Source: Acanthosepion lycidas | Lineage: Eukaryota; Mollusca; Cephalopoda; Sepiida; Sepiidae | Reading direction: 5' to 3' | DNA: 64,000 nt | Assembly: GCA_963932145.1 (NCBI GenBank) | Contig: OZ010581.1 | Coordinates: 85,905,120-85,969,119, forward strand | Shown: one piece after another, positions 23,263 to 36,458 of the stretch | How positions within the stretch are numbered: position 1 is the stretch's first letter | How the letters are laid out: the number at the start of each line of letters is the position of its first letter | Made by a program: the position numbers and the translations under genes | The notes under the pieces: generated by a model | What the model was told of the DNA's origin: nothing | Seen by the model: only the letters and a program-made list of their open reading frames with translations | Database searches by the model: none

Positions 23263-26200
23263 TGATATTTTTATAAAAGAATATAATATATAAAAATGGA
23301 AATGAGCTGATTTTGAGATTTTTCATTATAAAACATAATATAATGCTGATTTTGATATATTTCAAGTGGAATTCAAAAAATATAATGGAAATAGTGTTGA
23401 TTTTGTTATTTTTCAATATAAATCAAGAAATCAAATGGAAATATCGCCCATTAAAATATTTTTCCAAAGGAAATGCAAAAAACATTGAAATATAGCAGAT
23501 TTTGATATTTTCAAAAAAGAATATAATATATAAAAATGGAAATCAGCTGATTTTGAGATTTTTCATTATAAAATATAATATAATGCTTATTTTGATATAT
23601 TTCAAGTGGAATTCAAAATGTATAATGGAAATAGTGTTGATTTTGTTATTTTTCAATATAAATACAGAAATCAAATGGAAATATCGCCCATTAAAATATT
23701 TATCCAAAGAAAACGCAAAAAACATTGAAATATAGCAGATTTTGATATTTTTAAAAAAGAATATAATATATAAAAATGGAAACGAGCTGATTTTGAGATT
23801 TTTCATTATAAAACATAATATAATACATATTTTGATATATTTCAAGTGGAATTCAAAAAATATAATAGAAATAGTGTAGATTTTGTTATTTTTCAATATA
23901 AATCAAGAAATCAAATGGAAATATCGCCCATTAAAATATTTTTCCAAAGGAAATGCAGAAAACATTGAAATATAGCAGATTTTGATATTTTTAAAAAAGA
24001 ATATAATATATAAAAATGGAAAAGAGCTGATTTTGAGATATTTCATTATAAAACAATATAATGCTTATTTTGATATATTTCAAGTGGAATTCAAAAAATA
24101 TAATGGAAATAGTGTTGATTTTGTTATTTTTCAATATAAATCAAGAAATCAAATGGAAATATAGCCCATTAAAATATTTTTCCAAAGAAAATGCAAAAAA
24201 CATTGAAATATAGCAGATTTTGATATTTTTAAAAAAGAATATAATATATGAAAATGGAAATGAGCTGATTTTGAGATTTTTCATTATAAAACATAATATA
24301 ATGCTGATTTTGATATATTTCAAGTGGAATTCAAAAAATATAATGGAAATAGTGTTGATTTTGTTATTTTTCAATATAAATCAAGAAATCAAATGGAAAT
24401 ATCGCCGATTAAAATATTTTTCCAAAGGAAATGCAAAAAACATTGAAATATAGCAGATTTTGATATTTTTAAAAAAGAATATAATATATAAAAATGGAAA
24501 AGAGCTGATTTTGAGATTTTTCATTATAAAACATAATATAATGCTTATTTTGATATATTTCAAGTGGAATTCAAAAAATATAATGGAAATAGTGTTGATT
24601 TTGTTATTTTTCAATATAAATCAAGAAATCAAATGGAAATATCGCCCATTAAAATATTTATCCAAAGAAAATGCAAAAAACATTGAAATATAGCAGATTT
24701 TGATATTTTTATAAAAGAATATAATATATAAAAATGGAAATGAGCTGATTTTGAGATTTTTCATTATAAAACATAATATAATGCTGATTTTGATATATTT
24801 CAAGTGGAATTCAAAAAATATAATGGAAATAGTGTTGATTTTGTTATTTTTCAATATAAATCAAGAAATCAAATGGAAATATCGCCCATTAAAATAATTT
24901 TCCAAAGAAAATGCAGAAAACATTGAAATATAGTAGATTTTGACATTTTTAAAAAACAATATACTATATAAAAATAGAAATGAGCTGATTTTGAGATTTT
25001 TTATTATAAAACATGATATAATGCTTATTTTGATATATTTCAAGTGGAATTCAAAAAATTTAATGGAAATAGTGTTGATTTTGTTATTTTTCAATATAAA
25101 TCCAGAAATCAAATGGAAATATCGCCCATTAAAATATTTTTCCAAAGAAAATGCCAAAAACATTGAAATATAGCAGATTTTGATATTTTTAAAAAAGAAT
25201 ATAATATATAAAAATGGAAATGAGCTGATTTTGAGATTTTTCATTATAAAACATAATATAATGCTGATTTTGATATATTTCAAGTGGAATTCAAAAAATA
25301 TAATGGAAATAGTGTTGATTTTGTTATTTTTCAATATAAATCAAGAAATCAAATGGAAATATCGCCCATTAAAATATTTTTCCAAAGGAAATGCAAAAAA
25401 CATTGAAATATAGCAGATTTTGATATTTTCAAAAAAGAATATAATATATAAAAATGGAAATCAGCTGATTTTGAGATTTTTCATTATAAAATATAATATA
25501 ATGCTTATTTTGATATATTTCAAGTGGAATTCAAAATGTATAATGGAAATAGTGTTGATTTTGTTATTTTTCAATATAAATACAGAAATCAAATGGAAAT
25601 ATCGCCCATTAAAATATTTATCCAAAGAAAACGCAAAAAACATTGAAATATAGCAGATTTTGATATTTTTAAAAAAGAATATAATATATAAAAATGGAAA
25701 CGAGCTGATTTTGAGATTTTTCATTATAAAACATAATATAATACATATTTTGATATATTTCAAGTGGAATTCAAAAAATATAATAGAAATAGTGTAGATT
25801 TTGTTATTTTTCAATATAAATCAAGAAATCAAATGGAAATATCGCCCATTAAAATATTTTTCCAAAGGAAATGCAGAAAACATTGAAATATAGCAGATTT
25901 TGATATTTTTAAAAAAGAATATAATATATAAAAATGGAAAAGAGCTGATTTTGAGATATTTCATTATAAAACAATATAATGCTTATTTTGATATATTTCA
26001 AGTGGAATTCAAAAAATATAATGGAAATAGTGTTGATTTTGTTATTTTTCAATATAAATCAAGAAATCAAATGGAAATATAGCCCATTAAAATATTTTTC
26101 CAAAGAAAATGCAAAAAACATTGAAATATAGCAGATTTTGATATTTTTAAAAAAGAATATAATATATGAAAATGGAAATGAGCTGATTTTGAGATTTTTC

Positions 26201-26378
26201 ATTATAAAACATAATATAATGCTGATTTTGATATATTTCAAGTGGAATTCAAAAAATATAATGGAAATAGTGTTGATTTTGTTATTTTTCAATATAAATC
26301 AAGAAATCAAATGGAAATATCGCCGATTAAAATATTTTTCCAAAGAAAATGCAAATAACATTGAAATATAGCAGATTT
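23263..26378. repeat. Two partial 6-mer HOR copies with an F-G-H string between
   Basis: G-like (23,263), then TTTTCAAAAAAG/TACAG (23,503), AAACGAGC/ATACAT (23,743, now with ATAATAGAAATAG), the ACAATATAATG unit (23,983), D-like (24,221), F (24,461), G (24,701), H (24,941) and a G-like unit without ATAAAAG (25,181). Then the same TTTTC (25,421), ATACAT (25,661), ACAATATAATG (25,901) and D-like (26,139) series follows. The shared ATAATAGAAATAG variant in both ATACAT units shows that these two copies are each other's closest relatives. Their spacing is 1,918 bp. Confidence 0.87.
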
Positions 26379-28537
26379 TGATATTTTTAAAAAAGTATAT
26401 AATATATGAAAATGGAAATGAGCTGATTTTGAGATTTTTCATTATAAAACATAATATAATGCATATTTTGATATATTTCAAGTGGAATTCAAAAAATATA
26501 ATGGAAATAGTGTAGATTTTGTTATTTTTCAATATAAATCAAGAAATCAAATGGAAATATCGCCCATTAAAATATTTTTCCAAAGAAAATGCAAAAAACA
26601 TTGAAATATAGCAGATTTTGATATTTTTAAAAAAGAATATAATATATAAAAATGGAAATGAGCTGATTTTGAGATTTTTCATTATAAAATATAATATAAT
26701 GCTTATTTTGATATATTTCAAGTGGAATTCAAAAAATTTAATGGAAATAGTGTTGATTTTGTTATTTTTCAATATAAATCCAGAAATCAAATGGAAATAT
26801 CGCCCATTAAAATATTTTTCCAAAGAAAATGCAAAAAACATTGAAATATAGCAGATTTTGATATTTTTAAAAAAGAATATAATATATGAAAATGGAAATG
26901 AGCTGATTTTGAGATTTTTCATTATAAAACATAATATAATGCATATTTTGATATATTTCAAGTGGAATTCAAAAAATATAATGGAAATAGTGTAGATTTT
27001 GTTATTTTTCAATATAAATCAAGAAATCAAATGGAAATATCGCCCATTAAAATATTTTTCCAAAGAAAATGCAAAAAACATTGAAATATAGCAGATTTTG
27101 ATATTTTTAAAAAAGAATATAATATATAAAAATGGAAATGAGCTGATTTTGAGATTTTTCATTATAAAATATAATATAATGCTTATTTTGATATATTTCA
27201 AGTGGAATTCAAAAAATTTAATGGAAATAGTGTTGATTTTGTTATTTTTCAATATAAATCCAGAAATCAAATGGAAATATCGCCCATTAAAATATTTTTC
27301 CAAAGAAAATGCAAAAAACATTGAAATATAGCAGATTTTGATATTTTTAAAAAAGAATATAATATATGAAAATGGAAATGAGCTGATTTTGAGATTTTTC
27401 ATTATAAAACATAATATAATGCTTATTTTGATATATTTCAAGTGGAATTCAAAAAATATAATGGAAATAGTATTGATTTTGTTATTTTTCAATATAAATC
27501 AAGAAATCAAATGGAAATATCGCCCTTTAAAATATTTTTCCAAAGAAAATGCAAAAAACATTGAAATATAGCAGATTTTGATATTTTTAAAAAAGAATAT
27601 AATATATGAAAATGGAAATGAGCTGATTTTGAGATTTTTCATTATAAAATATAATATAATGCTTATTTTGATATATTTCAAGTGGAATTCAAAATGTATA
27701 ATGGAAATAGTGTTGATTTTGTTATTTTTCAATATAAATCAAGAAATCAAATGGAAATATCGCCCATTAAAATATTTTTCCAAAGAAAATGCAAAAAACA
27801 TTGAAATATAGCAGATTTTGATATTTTTAAAAAAGAATATAATATATAAAAATGGAAATGAGTTGATTTTGAGATTTTTCATTATAAAATATAATATAAT
27901 GCTTATTTTGATATATTTCAAGTGGAATTCAAAAAATTTAATGGAAATAGTGTTGATTTTGTTATTTTTCAATATAAATCCAGAAATCAAATGGAAATAT
28001 CGCCCATTAAAATATTTTTCCAAAGAAAATGCAAAAAACATTGAAATATAGCAGATTTTGATATTTTTAAAAAAGAATATAATATATAAAAATGGAAATC
28101 AGCTGATTTTGAGATTTTTCATTATAAAACATAATATAATACATATTTTGATATATTTCAAGTGGAATTCAAAAAATATAATGGAAATAGTGTAGATTTT
28201 GTTATTTTTCAATATAAATCAAGAAATCAAATGGAAATATCGCCCATTAAAATATTTTTCCAAAGAAAATGCAAAAAACATTGAAATATAGCAGATTTTG
28301 ATATTTTCAAAAAGAATATAATATATAAAAATGGAAATCAGCTGATTTTGAGATTTTTCATTATAAAACATAATATAATGCATATTTTGATATATTTCAA
28401 GTGGAATTCAAAAAATATAATGGAAATAGTGTAGATTTTGTTATTTTTCAATATAAATCAAGAAATCAAATGGAAATATCGCCCATTAAAATATTTTTCC
28501 AAAGAAAATGCAAAAAACATTGAAATATAGCAGATTT
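26379..28537. repeat. BABA island followed by mixed monomers
   Basis: B A B A at 26,379-27,338 (the first B starts AAAAAGTATATAATATATG), then C-like with CGCCCTTTA (27,339), a hybrid of TATATG with AAATATAATATAATG and AAAATGTATAATGG (27,579), A with GAGTTG (27,819), an ATCAGC/ATACAT unit (28,059), and TTTTCAAAAAG with a 1-bp shorter A-run (28,299). No HOR of its own; it reads as a mosaic of pieces found elsewhere in domain I. Confidence 0.8.
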
Positions 28538-29257
28538 TGATATTTTTAAAAAAGAATATAATATATGAAAATGGAAATGAGCTGATTTTGAGATTTTTCA
28601 TTATAAAACATAATATAATGCTTATTTTGATATATTTCAAGTGGAATTCAAAAAATATAATGGAAATAGTATTGATTTTGTTATTTTTCAATATAAATTA
28701 AGAAATCAAATGGAAATATCGCCCTTTAAAATATTTTTCCAAAGAAAATGCAAAAAACATTGAAATATAGCAGATTTTGATATTTTTAAAAAAGAATATA
28801 ATATATGAAAATGGAAATGAGCTGATTTTGAGATTTTTCATTATAAAACATAATATAATGCTTATTTTGATATATTTCAAGTGGAATTCAAAAAATATAA
28901 TGGAAATAGTGTTGATTTTGTTATTTTTCAATATAAATCCAGAAATCAAATGGAAATATCAACCATTAAAATATTTTTCCAAAGAAAATGCAAAAAACAT
29001 TGAAATAGAGCAGATTTTGATATTTTTAAAAAAGAATATAATATATAAAAATGAAAATCAGCTGATTTTGAGATTTTTCATTATAAAACATAATATAATA
29101 CATATTTTGATATATTTCAAGTGGAATTCAAAAAATATAATGGAAATAGTGTAGATTTTGTTATTTTTCAATATAAATCAAGAAATCAAATGGAAATATC
29201 GCCCATTAAAATATTTTTCCAAAGAAAATGCAAAAAACATTGAAATATAGCAGATTT
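28538..29257. repeat. Dispersed copy of the 9,361-10,080 trimer
   Basis: Three monomers match those at 9,361, 9,601 and 9,841: TTAAG/CGCCCTTTA, then ATCAACC ending GAAATAGAGCAG, then AAAATGAAAATCAGC/ATACAT. The GAGCAG ending (not GAGGAG) ties this copy specifically to the first of the three trimers, 19.2 kb to the left. The flanking monomers do not match. Confidence 0.87.
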
Positions 29258-29497
29258 TGATATTTTTAAAAAAGAATATAATATATAAAAATGGAAATGA
29301 GCTGATTTTGAGATTTTTCATTATAAAATATAATATAATGCTTATTTTGATATATTTCAAGTGGAATTCAAAAAATTTAATGGAAATAGTGTTGATTTTG
29401 TTATTTTTCAATATAAATCCAGAAATCAAATGGAAATATCGCCCATTAAAATATTTTTCCAAAGAAAATGCAAAAAACATTGAAATATAGCAGATTT
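29258..29497. repeat. Single type A monomer between HOR blocks
   Basis: A standard type A unit (AAATATAATATAATGCTT, TTTAATGG, TCCAG, CGCCCATTA) between the dispersed trimer copy and the 7-mer HOR. No private change seen. Confidence 0.85.
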
Positions 29498-32400
29498 TGA
29501 TATTTTTAAAAAAGAATATAATATATGAAAATGGAAATGAGCTGATTTTGAGATTTTTCATTATAAAATATAATATAATGCTTATTTTGATATATTTCAA
29601 GTGGAATTCAAAAAATATAATGGAAATAGTGTTGCTTTTGTTATTTTTCAATATAAATCCAGAAATCAAATGGAAATATCGCCCATTAAAATATTTATCC
29701 AAAGAAAACGCAAAAAACATTGAAATATAGCAGATTTTGATATTTTTAAAAAAGAATATAATATATAAAAATGGAAACGAGCTGATTTTGAGATTTTTCA
29801 TTATAAAACATTATATAATGCATATTTTGATATATTTCAAGTGGAATTCATAAAATATAATGGAAATAGTGTAGATTTTGTTATTTTTCAATATAAATCA
29901 AGAAATCAAATGGAAATATCGCCCATTAAAATAATTTTCCAAAGAAAATGCAGAAAACATTGAAATATAGTAGATTTTGACATTTTTAAAAAACAATATA
30001 CTATATAAAAATGGAAATGAGCTGATTTTGAGATTTTTCATTATAAAACATAATATAATGCATATTTTGATATATTTCAAGTGGAATTCAAAAAATATAA
30101 TGAAAATAGTGTAGATTTTGTTATTTTTCAATATAAATCAAGAAATCAAATGGAAATATCGCCCATTAAAATATTTTTCCAAAGAAAATGCAAAAAACAT
30201 TGAAATATAGCAGATTTTGATATTTTTAAAAAAGAATATAATATATAAAAATGGAAATGAGCTGATTTTGAGATTTTTCATTATAAAATATAATATAATG
30301 CTTATTTTGATATATTTCAAGTGGAATTCAAAAAATTTAATGGAAATAGTGTTGATTTTGTTATTTTTCAATATAAATCCAGAAATCAAATGGAAATATC
30401 GCCCATTAAAATATTTTCCCAAAGAAAATGCAAAATACATTGAAATATAGCAGATTTTGATATTTTTATAAAAGAATATAATATATAAAAATGGAAATGA
30501 GCTGATTTTGAGATTTTTCATTATAAAACATAATATAATGCTGATTTTGATATATTTCAAGTGGAATTCAAAAAATATAATGGAAATAGTGTTGATTTTG
30601 TTATTTTTCAATATAAATCAAGAAATCAAATGGAAATATCGCCGATTAAAATATTTTTCCAAAGGAAATGCAAAAAACATTGAAATATAGTAGATTTTGA
30701 TATTTTTAAAAAAGAATATAATATATAAAAATGGAAACGAGCTGATTTTAAGATTTTTCATTATAAAACATAATATAATGCTTATTTTGATATATTTCAA
30801 GTGGAATTCAAAAAATATAATGGAAATAGTGTTGATTTTGTTATTTTTCAATATAAATCCAGAAATCAAATGGAAATATCGCCCATTAAAATATTTTTCC
30901 AAAGAAAATGCAAAAAACATTGAAATATAGCAGATTTTGATATTTTTAAAAAAGAATATAATATATGAAAATGGAAATGAGCTGATTTTGAGATTTTTCA
31001 TTATAAAACATAATATAATGCTTATTTTGATATATTTCAAGTGGAATTCAAAAAATATAATGGAAATAGTATTGATTTTGTTATTTTTCAATATAAATCA
31101 AGAAATCAAATGGAAATATCGCCCTTTAAAATATTTTTCCAAAGAAAATGCAAAAAACATTGAAATATAGCAGATTTTGATATTTTTAAAAAAGAATATA
31201 ATATATGAAAATGGAAATGAGCTGATTTTGAGATTTTTCATTATAAAATATAATATAATGCTTATTTTGATATATTTCAAGTGGAATTCAAAAAATATAA
31301 TGGAAATAGTGTTGCTTTTGTTATTTTTCAATATAAATCCAGAAATCAAATGGAAATATCGCCCATTAAAATATTTATCCAAAGAAAACGCAAAAAACAT
31401 TGAAATATAGCAGATTTTGATATTTTTAAAAAAGAATATAATATATAAAAATGGAAACGAGCTGATTTTGAGATTTTTCATTATAAAACATTATATAATG
31501 CATATTTTGATATATTTCAAGTGGAATTCAAAAAATATAATGGAAATAGTGTAGATTTTGTTATTTTTCAATATAAATCAAGAAATCAAATGGAAATATC
31601 GCCCATTAAAATAATTTTCCAAAGAAAATGCAGAAAACATTGAAATATAGTAGATTTTGACATTTTTAAAAAACAATATACTATATAAAAATGGAAATGA
31701 GCTGATTTTGAGATTTTTCATTATAAAACATAATATAATGCATATTTTGATATATTTCAAGTGGAATTCAAAAAATATAATGGAAATAGTGTAGATTTTG
31801 TTATTTTTCAATATAAATCAAGAAATCAAATGGAAATATCGCCCATTAAAATATTTTTCCAAAGAAAATGCAAAAAACATTGAAATATAGCAGATTTTGA
31901 TATTTTTAAAAAAGAATATAATATATAAAAATGGAAATGAGCTGATTTTGAGATTTTTCATTATAAAATATAATATAATGCTTATTTTGATATATTTCAA
32001 GTGGAATTCAAAAAATTTAATGGAAATAGTGTTGATTTTGTTATTTTTCAATATAAATCCAGAAAACAAATGGAAATATCGCCCATTAAAATATTTTCCC
32101 AAAGAAAATGCAAAATACATTGAAATATAGCAGATTTTGATATTTTTATAAAAGAATATAATATATAAAAATGGAAATGAGCTGATTTTGAGATTTTTCA
32201 TTATAAAACATAATATAATGCTGATTTTGATATATTTCAAGTGGAATTCAAAAAATATAATGGAAATAGTGTTGATTTTGTTATTTTTCAATATAAATCA
32301 AGAAATCAAATGGAAATATCGCCGATTAAAATATTTTTCCAAAGGAAATGCAAAAAACATTGAAATATAGTAGATTTTGATATTTTTAAAAAAGAATATA

Positions 32401-32858
32401 ATATATAAAAATGGAAACGAGCTGATTTTAAGATTTTTCATTATAAAACATAATATAATGCTTATTTTGATATATTTCAAGTGGAATTCAAAAAATATAA
32501 TGGAAATAGTGTTGATTTTGTTATTTTTCAATATAAATCCAGAAATCAAATGGAAATATCGCCCATTAAAATATTTTTCCAAAGAAAATGCAAAAAACAT
32601 TGAAATATAGCAGATTTTGATATTTTTAAAAAAGAATATAATATATGAAAATGGAAATGAGCTGATTTTGAGATTTTTCATTATAAAACATAATATAATG
32701 CTTATTTTGATATATTTCAAGTGGAATTCAAAAAATATAATGGAAATAGTATTGATTTTTGTTATTTTTCAATATAAATCAAGAAATCAAATGGAAATAT
32801 CGCCCTTTAAAATATTTTTCCAAAGAAAATGCAAAAAACATTGAAATATAGCAGATTT
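29498..32858. repeat. 7-mer higher-order repeat, two copies (1,680 bp)
   Basis: Copies start at 29,498 and 31,178. Order: TATATG with GTTGCTTTTG; AAACGAGC with ACATTATATAATGCAT and AAAATAATTTT; H-like CAATATACTATA with ATGCAT; A ending ATTTTCCC and AAATACATTG; TTTTTATAAAAG/CGCCGATT ending TAGTAG; AAACGAGC with TTTTAAGATTTTTC; C-like with CGCCCTTTA. I counted about four differences between copies: TTCATAAAAT vs TTCAAAAAAT, ATGAAAATAG vs ATGGAAATAG, GAAATCAAAT vs GAAAACAAAT, and one extra T near 32,759. Confidence 0.92.
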
Positions 32859-33338
32859 TGATATTTTTAAAAAAGAATATAATATATGAAAATGGAAATG
32901 AGCTGATTTTGAGATTTTTCATTATAAAACATAATATAATGCTTATTTTGATATATTTCAAGTGGAATTCAAAAAATATAATGGAAATAGTGTTGATTTT
33001 GTTATTTTTCAATATAAATCCAGAAATCAAATGGAAATATCAACCATTAAAATATTTTTCCAAAGAAAATACAAAATACATTGAAATATAGCAGATTTTG
33101 ATATTTTTAAAAAAGAATATAATATATAAAAATGGAAACGAGCTGATTTTGAGATTTTTCATTATAAAACATAATATAATACATATTTTAATATATTTCA
33201 AGTGGAATTCAAAAAATATAATGGAAATAGTGTAGATTTTGTTATTTTTCAATATAAATCAAGAAATCAAATGGAAATATCGCCCATTAAAATATTTATC
33301 CAAAGAAAACGCAAAAAACATTGAAATATAGCAGATTT
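32859..33338. repeat. Two monomers linking two 7-mer HOR blocks
   Basis: An ATCAACC monomer with AAATACAAAATACATTG (32,859) and an AAACGAGC/ATACAT monomer with TTTTAATATATTTC and a TTTATCC/AAACGC ending (33,099). The first resembles the ATCAACC units at 9.6-11.3 kb but lacks the GAG ending. Confidence 0.78.
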
Positions 33339-36300
33339 TGATATTTTTATAAAAGAATATAATATATAAAAATGGAAACGAGCTGATTTTGAGATTTTTC
33401 ATTATAAAACATAATATAATGCTGATTTTGATATATTTCAAGTGGAATTCAAAAAATATAATGGAAATAGTGTTGATTTTTGTTATTTTTCAATATAAAT
33501 CAAGAAATCAAATGGAAATATCGCCGATTAAAATATTTTTCCAAAGGAAATGCAAAAAACATTGAAATATAGCAGATTTTGATATTTTTAAAAAAGAATA
33601 TAATATATAAAAATGGAAAAGAGCTGATTTTGAGATTTTTCATTATAAAACATAATATAATGCTTATTTTGATATATTTCAAGTGGAATTCAAAAAATAT
33701 AATGGAAATAGTGTTGATTTTGTTATTTTTCAATATAAATCAAGAAATCAAATGGAAATATCGCCCATTAAAATATTTTTCCAAAGAAAATGCAAAAAAC
33801 ATTAAAATATAGTAGATTATGATATTTTTAAAAAAGAATATAATATATAAAAATGGAAAAGAGCTGATTTTGAGATTTTTCATTATAAAACATAATATAA
33901 TGCTTATTTTGATATATTTCAAGTGGAATTCAAAAAATATAATGGAAATAGTGTTGATTTTGTTATTTTTCAATATAAATCAAGAAATCAAATGGAAATA
34001 TCGCCCATTAAAATATTTTCCCAAAGAAAATGCAAAATACATTGAAATATAGCAGATTTTGATATTTTTGTAAAAGAATATAATATATAAAAATGGAAAT
34101 GAGCTGATTTTGAGATTTTTCATTATAAAACATAATATAATGCTGATTTTGATATATTTCAAGTGGAATTCAAAAAATATAATGGAAATAGTGTTGATTT
34201 TGTTATTTTTCAATATAAATCCAGTAATCAAATGGAAATATCGCCCATTAAAATATTTTTCCAAAGAAAATGCAAAATACATTGAAATATAGCAGATTTT
34301 GATATTTTTGTAAAAGAATATAATATATAAAAATGGAAATGAGCTGATTTTGAGATTTTTCATTATAAATCATAATATAATGCTGATTTTGATATATTTC
34401 AAGTGGAATTCAAAAAATATAATGGAAATAGTGTTGATTTTGTTATTTTTCAATATAAATCAAGAAATCAAATGGAAATATCGCCCATTAAATTATATTT
34501 CCAAAGGAAATGCAAAAAACATTGAAATATAGCAGATTTTGATATTTTTAAAAAAGAATATAATATATAAAAGTGGAAACGAGCTGATTTTGAGATTTTT
34601 CATTATAAAACATAATATAATGCTTATTTTGATATATTTCAAGTGGAATTCAAAAAATATAATGGAAATAGTGTTGATTTTGTTATTTTTCAATATAAAT
34701 CAAGAAATCAAATGGAAATATCGCCCATTAAAATATTTTCCCAAAGAAAATGCAAAATACATTGAAATATAGCAGATTTTGATATTTTTATAAAAGAATA
34801 TAATATATAAAAATGGAAATGAGCTGATTTTGAGATTTTTCATTATAAAATATAATATAATGCTGATTTTATATATTTCAAGTGGAATTCAAAAAATATA
34901 ATGGAAATAGTGTTGCTTTTGTTATTTTTCAATATAAATCCAGAAATCAAATGGAAATATCGCCCATTAAAATATTTATCCAAAGAAAACGCAAAAAACA
35001 TTGAAATATAGCAGATTTTGATATTTTTATAAAAGAATATAATATATAAAAATGGAAACGAGCTGATTTTGAGATTTTTCATTATAAAACATAATATAAT
35101 GCTGATTTTGATATATTTCAAGTGGAATTCAAAAAAATATAATGGAAATAGTGTTGATTTTGTTATTTTTCAATATAAATCAAGAAATCAAATGGAAATA
35201 TCGCCGATTAAAATATTTTTCCAAAGGAAATGCAAAAAACATTGAAATATAGCAGATTTTGATATTTTTAAAAAAGAATATAATATATAAAAATGGAAAA
35301 GAGCTGATTTTGAGATTTTTCATTATAAAACATAATATAATGCTGATTTTGATATATTTCAAGTGGAATTCAAAAAATATAATGGAAATAGTGTTGATTT
35401 TGTTATTTTTCAATATAAATCAAGAAATCAAATGGAAATATCGCCCATTAAAATATTTTTCCAAAGAAAATGCAAAAAACATTAAAATATAGTAGATTAT
35501 GATATTTTTAAAAAAGAATATAATATATAAAAATGGAAAAGAGCTGATTTTGAGATTTTTCATTATAAAACATAATATAATGCTTATTTTGATATATTTC
35601 AAGTGGAATTCAAAAAATATAATGGAAATAGTGTTGATTTTGTTATTTTTCAATATAAATCAAGAAATCAAATGGAAATATCGCCCATTAAAATATTTTC
35701 CCAAAGAAAATGCAAAATACATTGAAATATAGCAGATTTTGATATTTTTGTAAAAGAATATAATATATAAAAATGGAAATGAGCTGATTTTGAGATTTTT
35801 CATTATAAAACATAATATAATGCTGATTTTGATATATTTCAAGTGGAATTCAAAAAATATAATGGAAATAGTGTTGATTTTGTTATTTTTCAATATAAAT
35901 CCAGAAATCAAATGGAAATATCGCCCATTAAAATATTTTTCCAAAGAAAATGCAAAATACATTGAAATATAGCAGATTTTGATATTTTTGTAAAAGAATA
36001 TAATATATAAAAATGGAAATGAGCTGATTTTGAGATTTTTCATTATAAAACATAATATAATGCTGATTTTGATATATTTCAAGTGGAATTCAAAAAATAT
36101 AATGGAAATAGTGTTGATTTTGTTATTTTTCAATATAAATCAAGAAATCAAATGGAAATATCGCCCATTAAAATATTTTCCCAAAGAAAATGCAAAATAC
36201 ATTGAAATATAGCAGATTTTGATATTTTTATAAAAGAATATAATATATAAAAATGGAAATGAGCTGATTTTGAGATTTTTCATTATAAAATATAATATAA

Positions 36301-36458
36301 TGCTGATTTTATATATTTCAAGTGGAATTCAAAAAATATAATGGAAATAGTGTTGATTTTGTTATTTTTCAATATAAATCAAGAAATCAAATGGAAATAT
36401 CGCCGATTAAAATATTTTTCCAAAGGAAATGCAAAAAACATTGAAATATAGCAGATTT
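33339..36458. repeat. 7-mer HOR of GTAAAAG/ATTTTCCC monomers, two copies
   Basis: Copies start at 33,339 and 35,019 (1,680 bp apart). Shared order: TTTTTATAAAAG with AAACGAGC and CGCCGATT; GGAAAAGAGC ending ATTAAAATATAGTAGATTAT; GGAAAAGAGC ending ATTTTCCC/AAATACATTG; then two TTTTTGTAAAAG units. The first copy then has an AAAGTGGAAACGAGC unit (34,540), absent from copy 2, and both end with a TTTTTATAAAAG unit carrying a 1-bp loss (CTGATTTTATATATTTC at 34,862 and 36,302). The copies therefore differ by one monomer. Confidence 0.87.
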
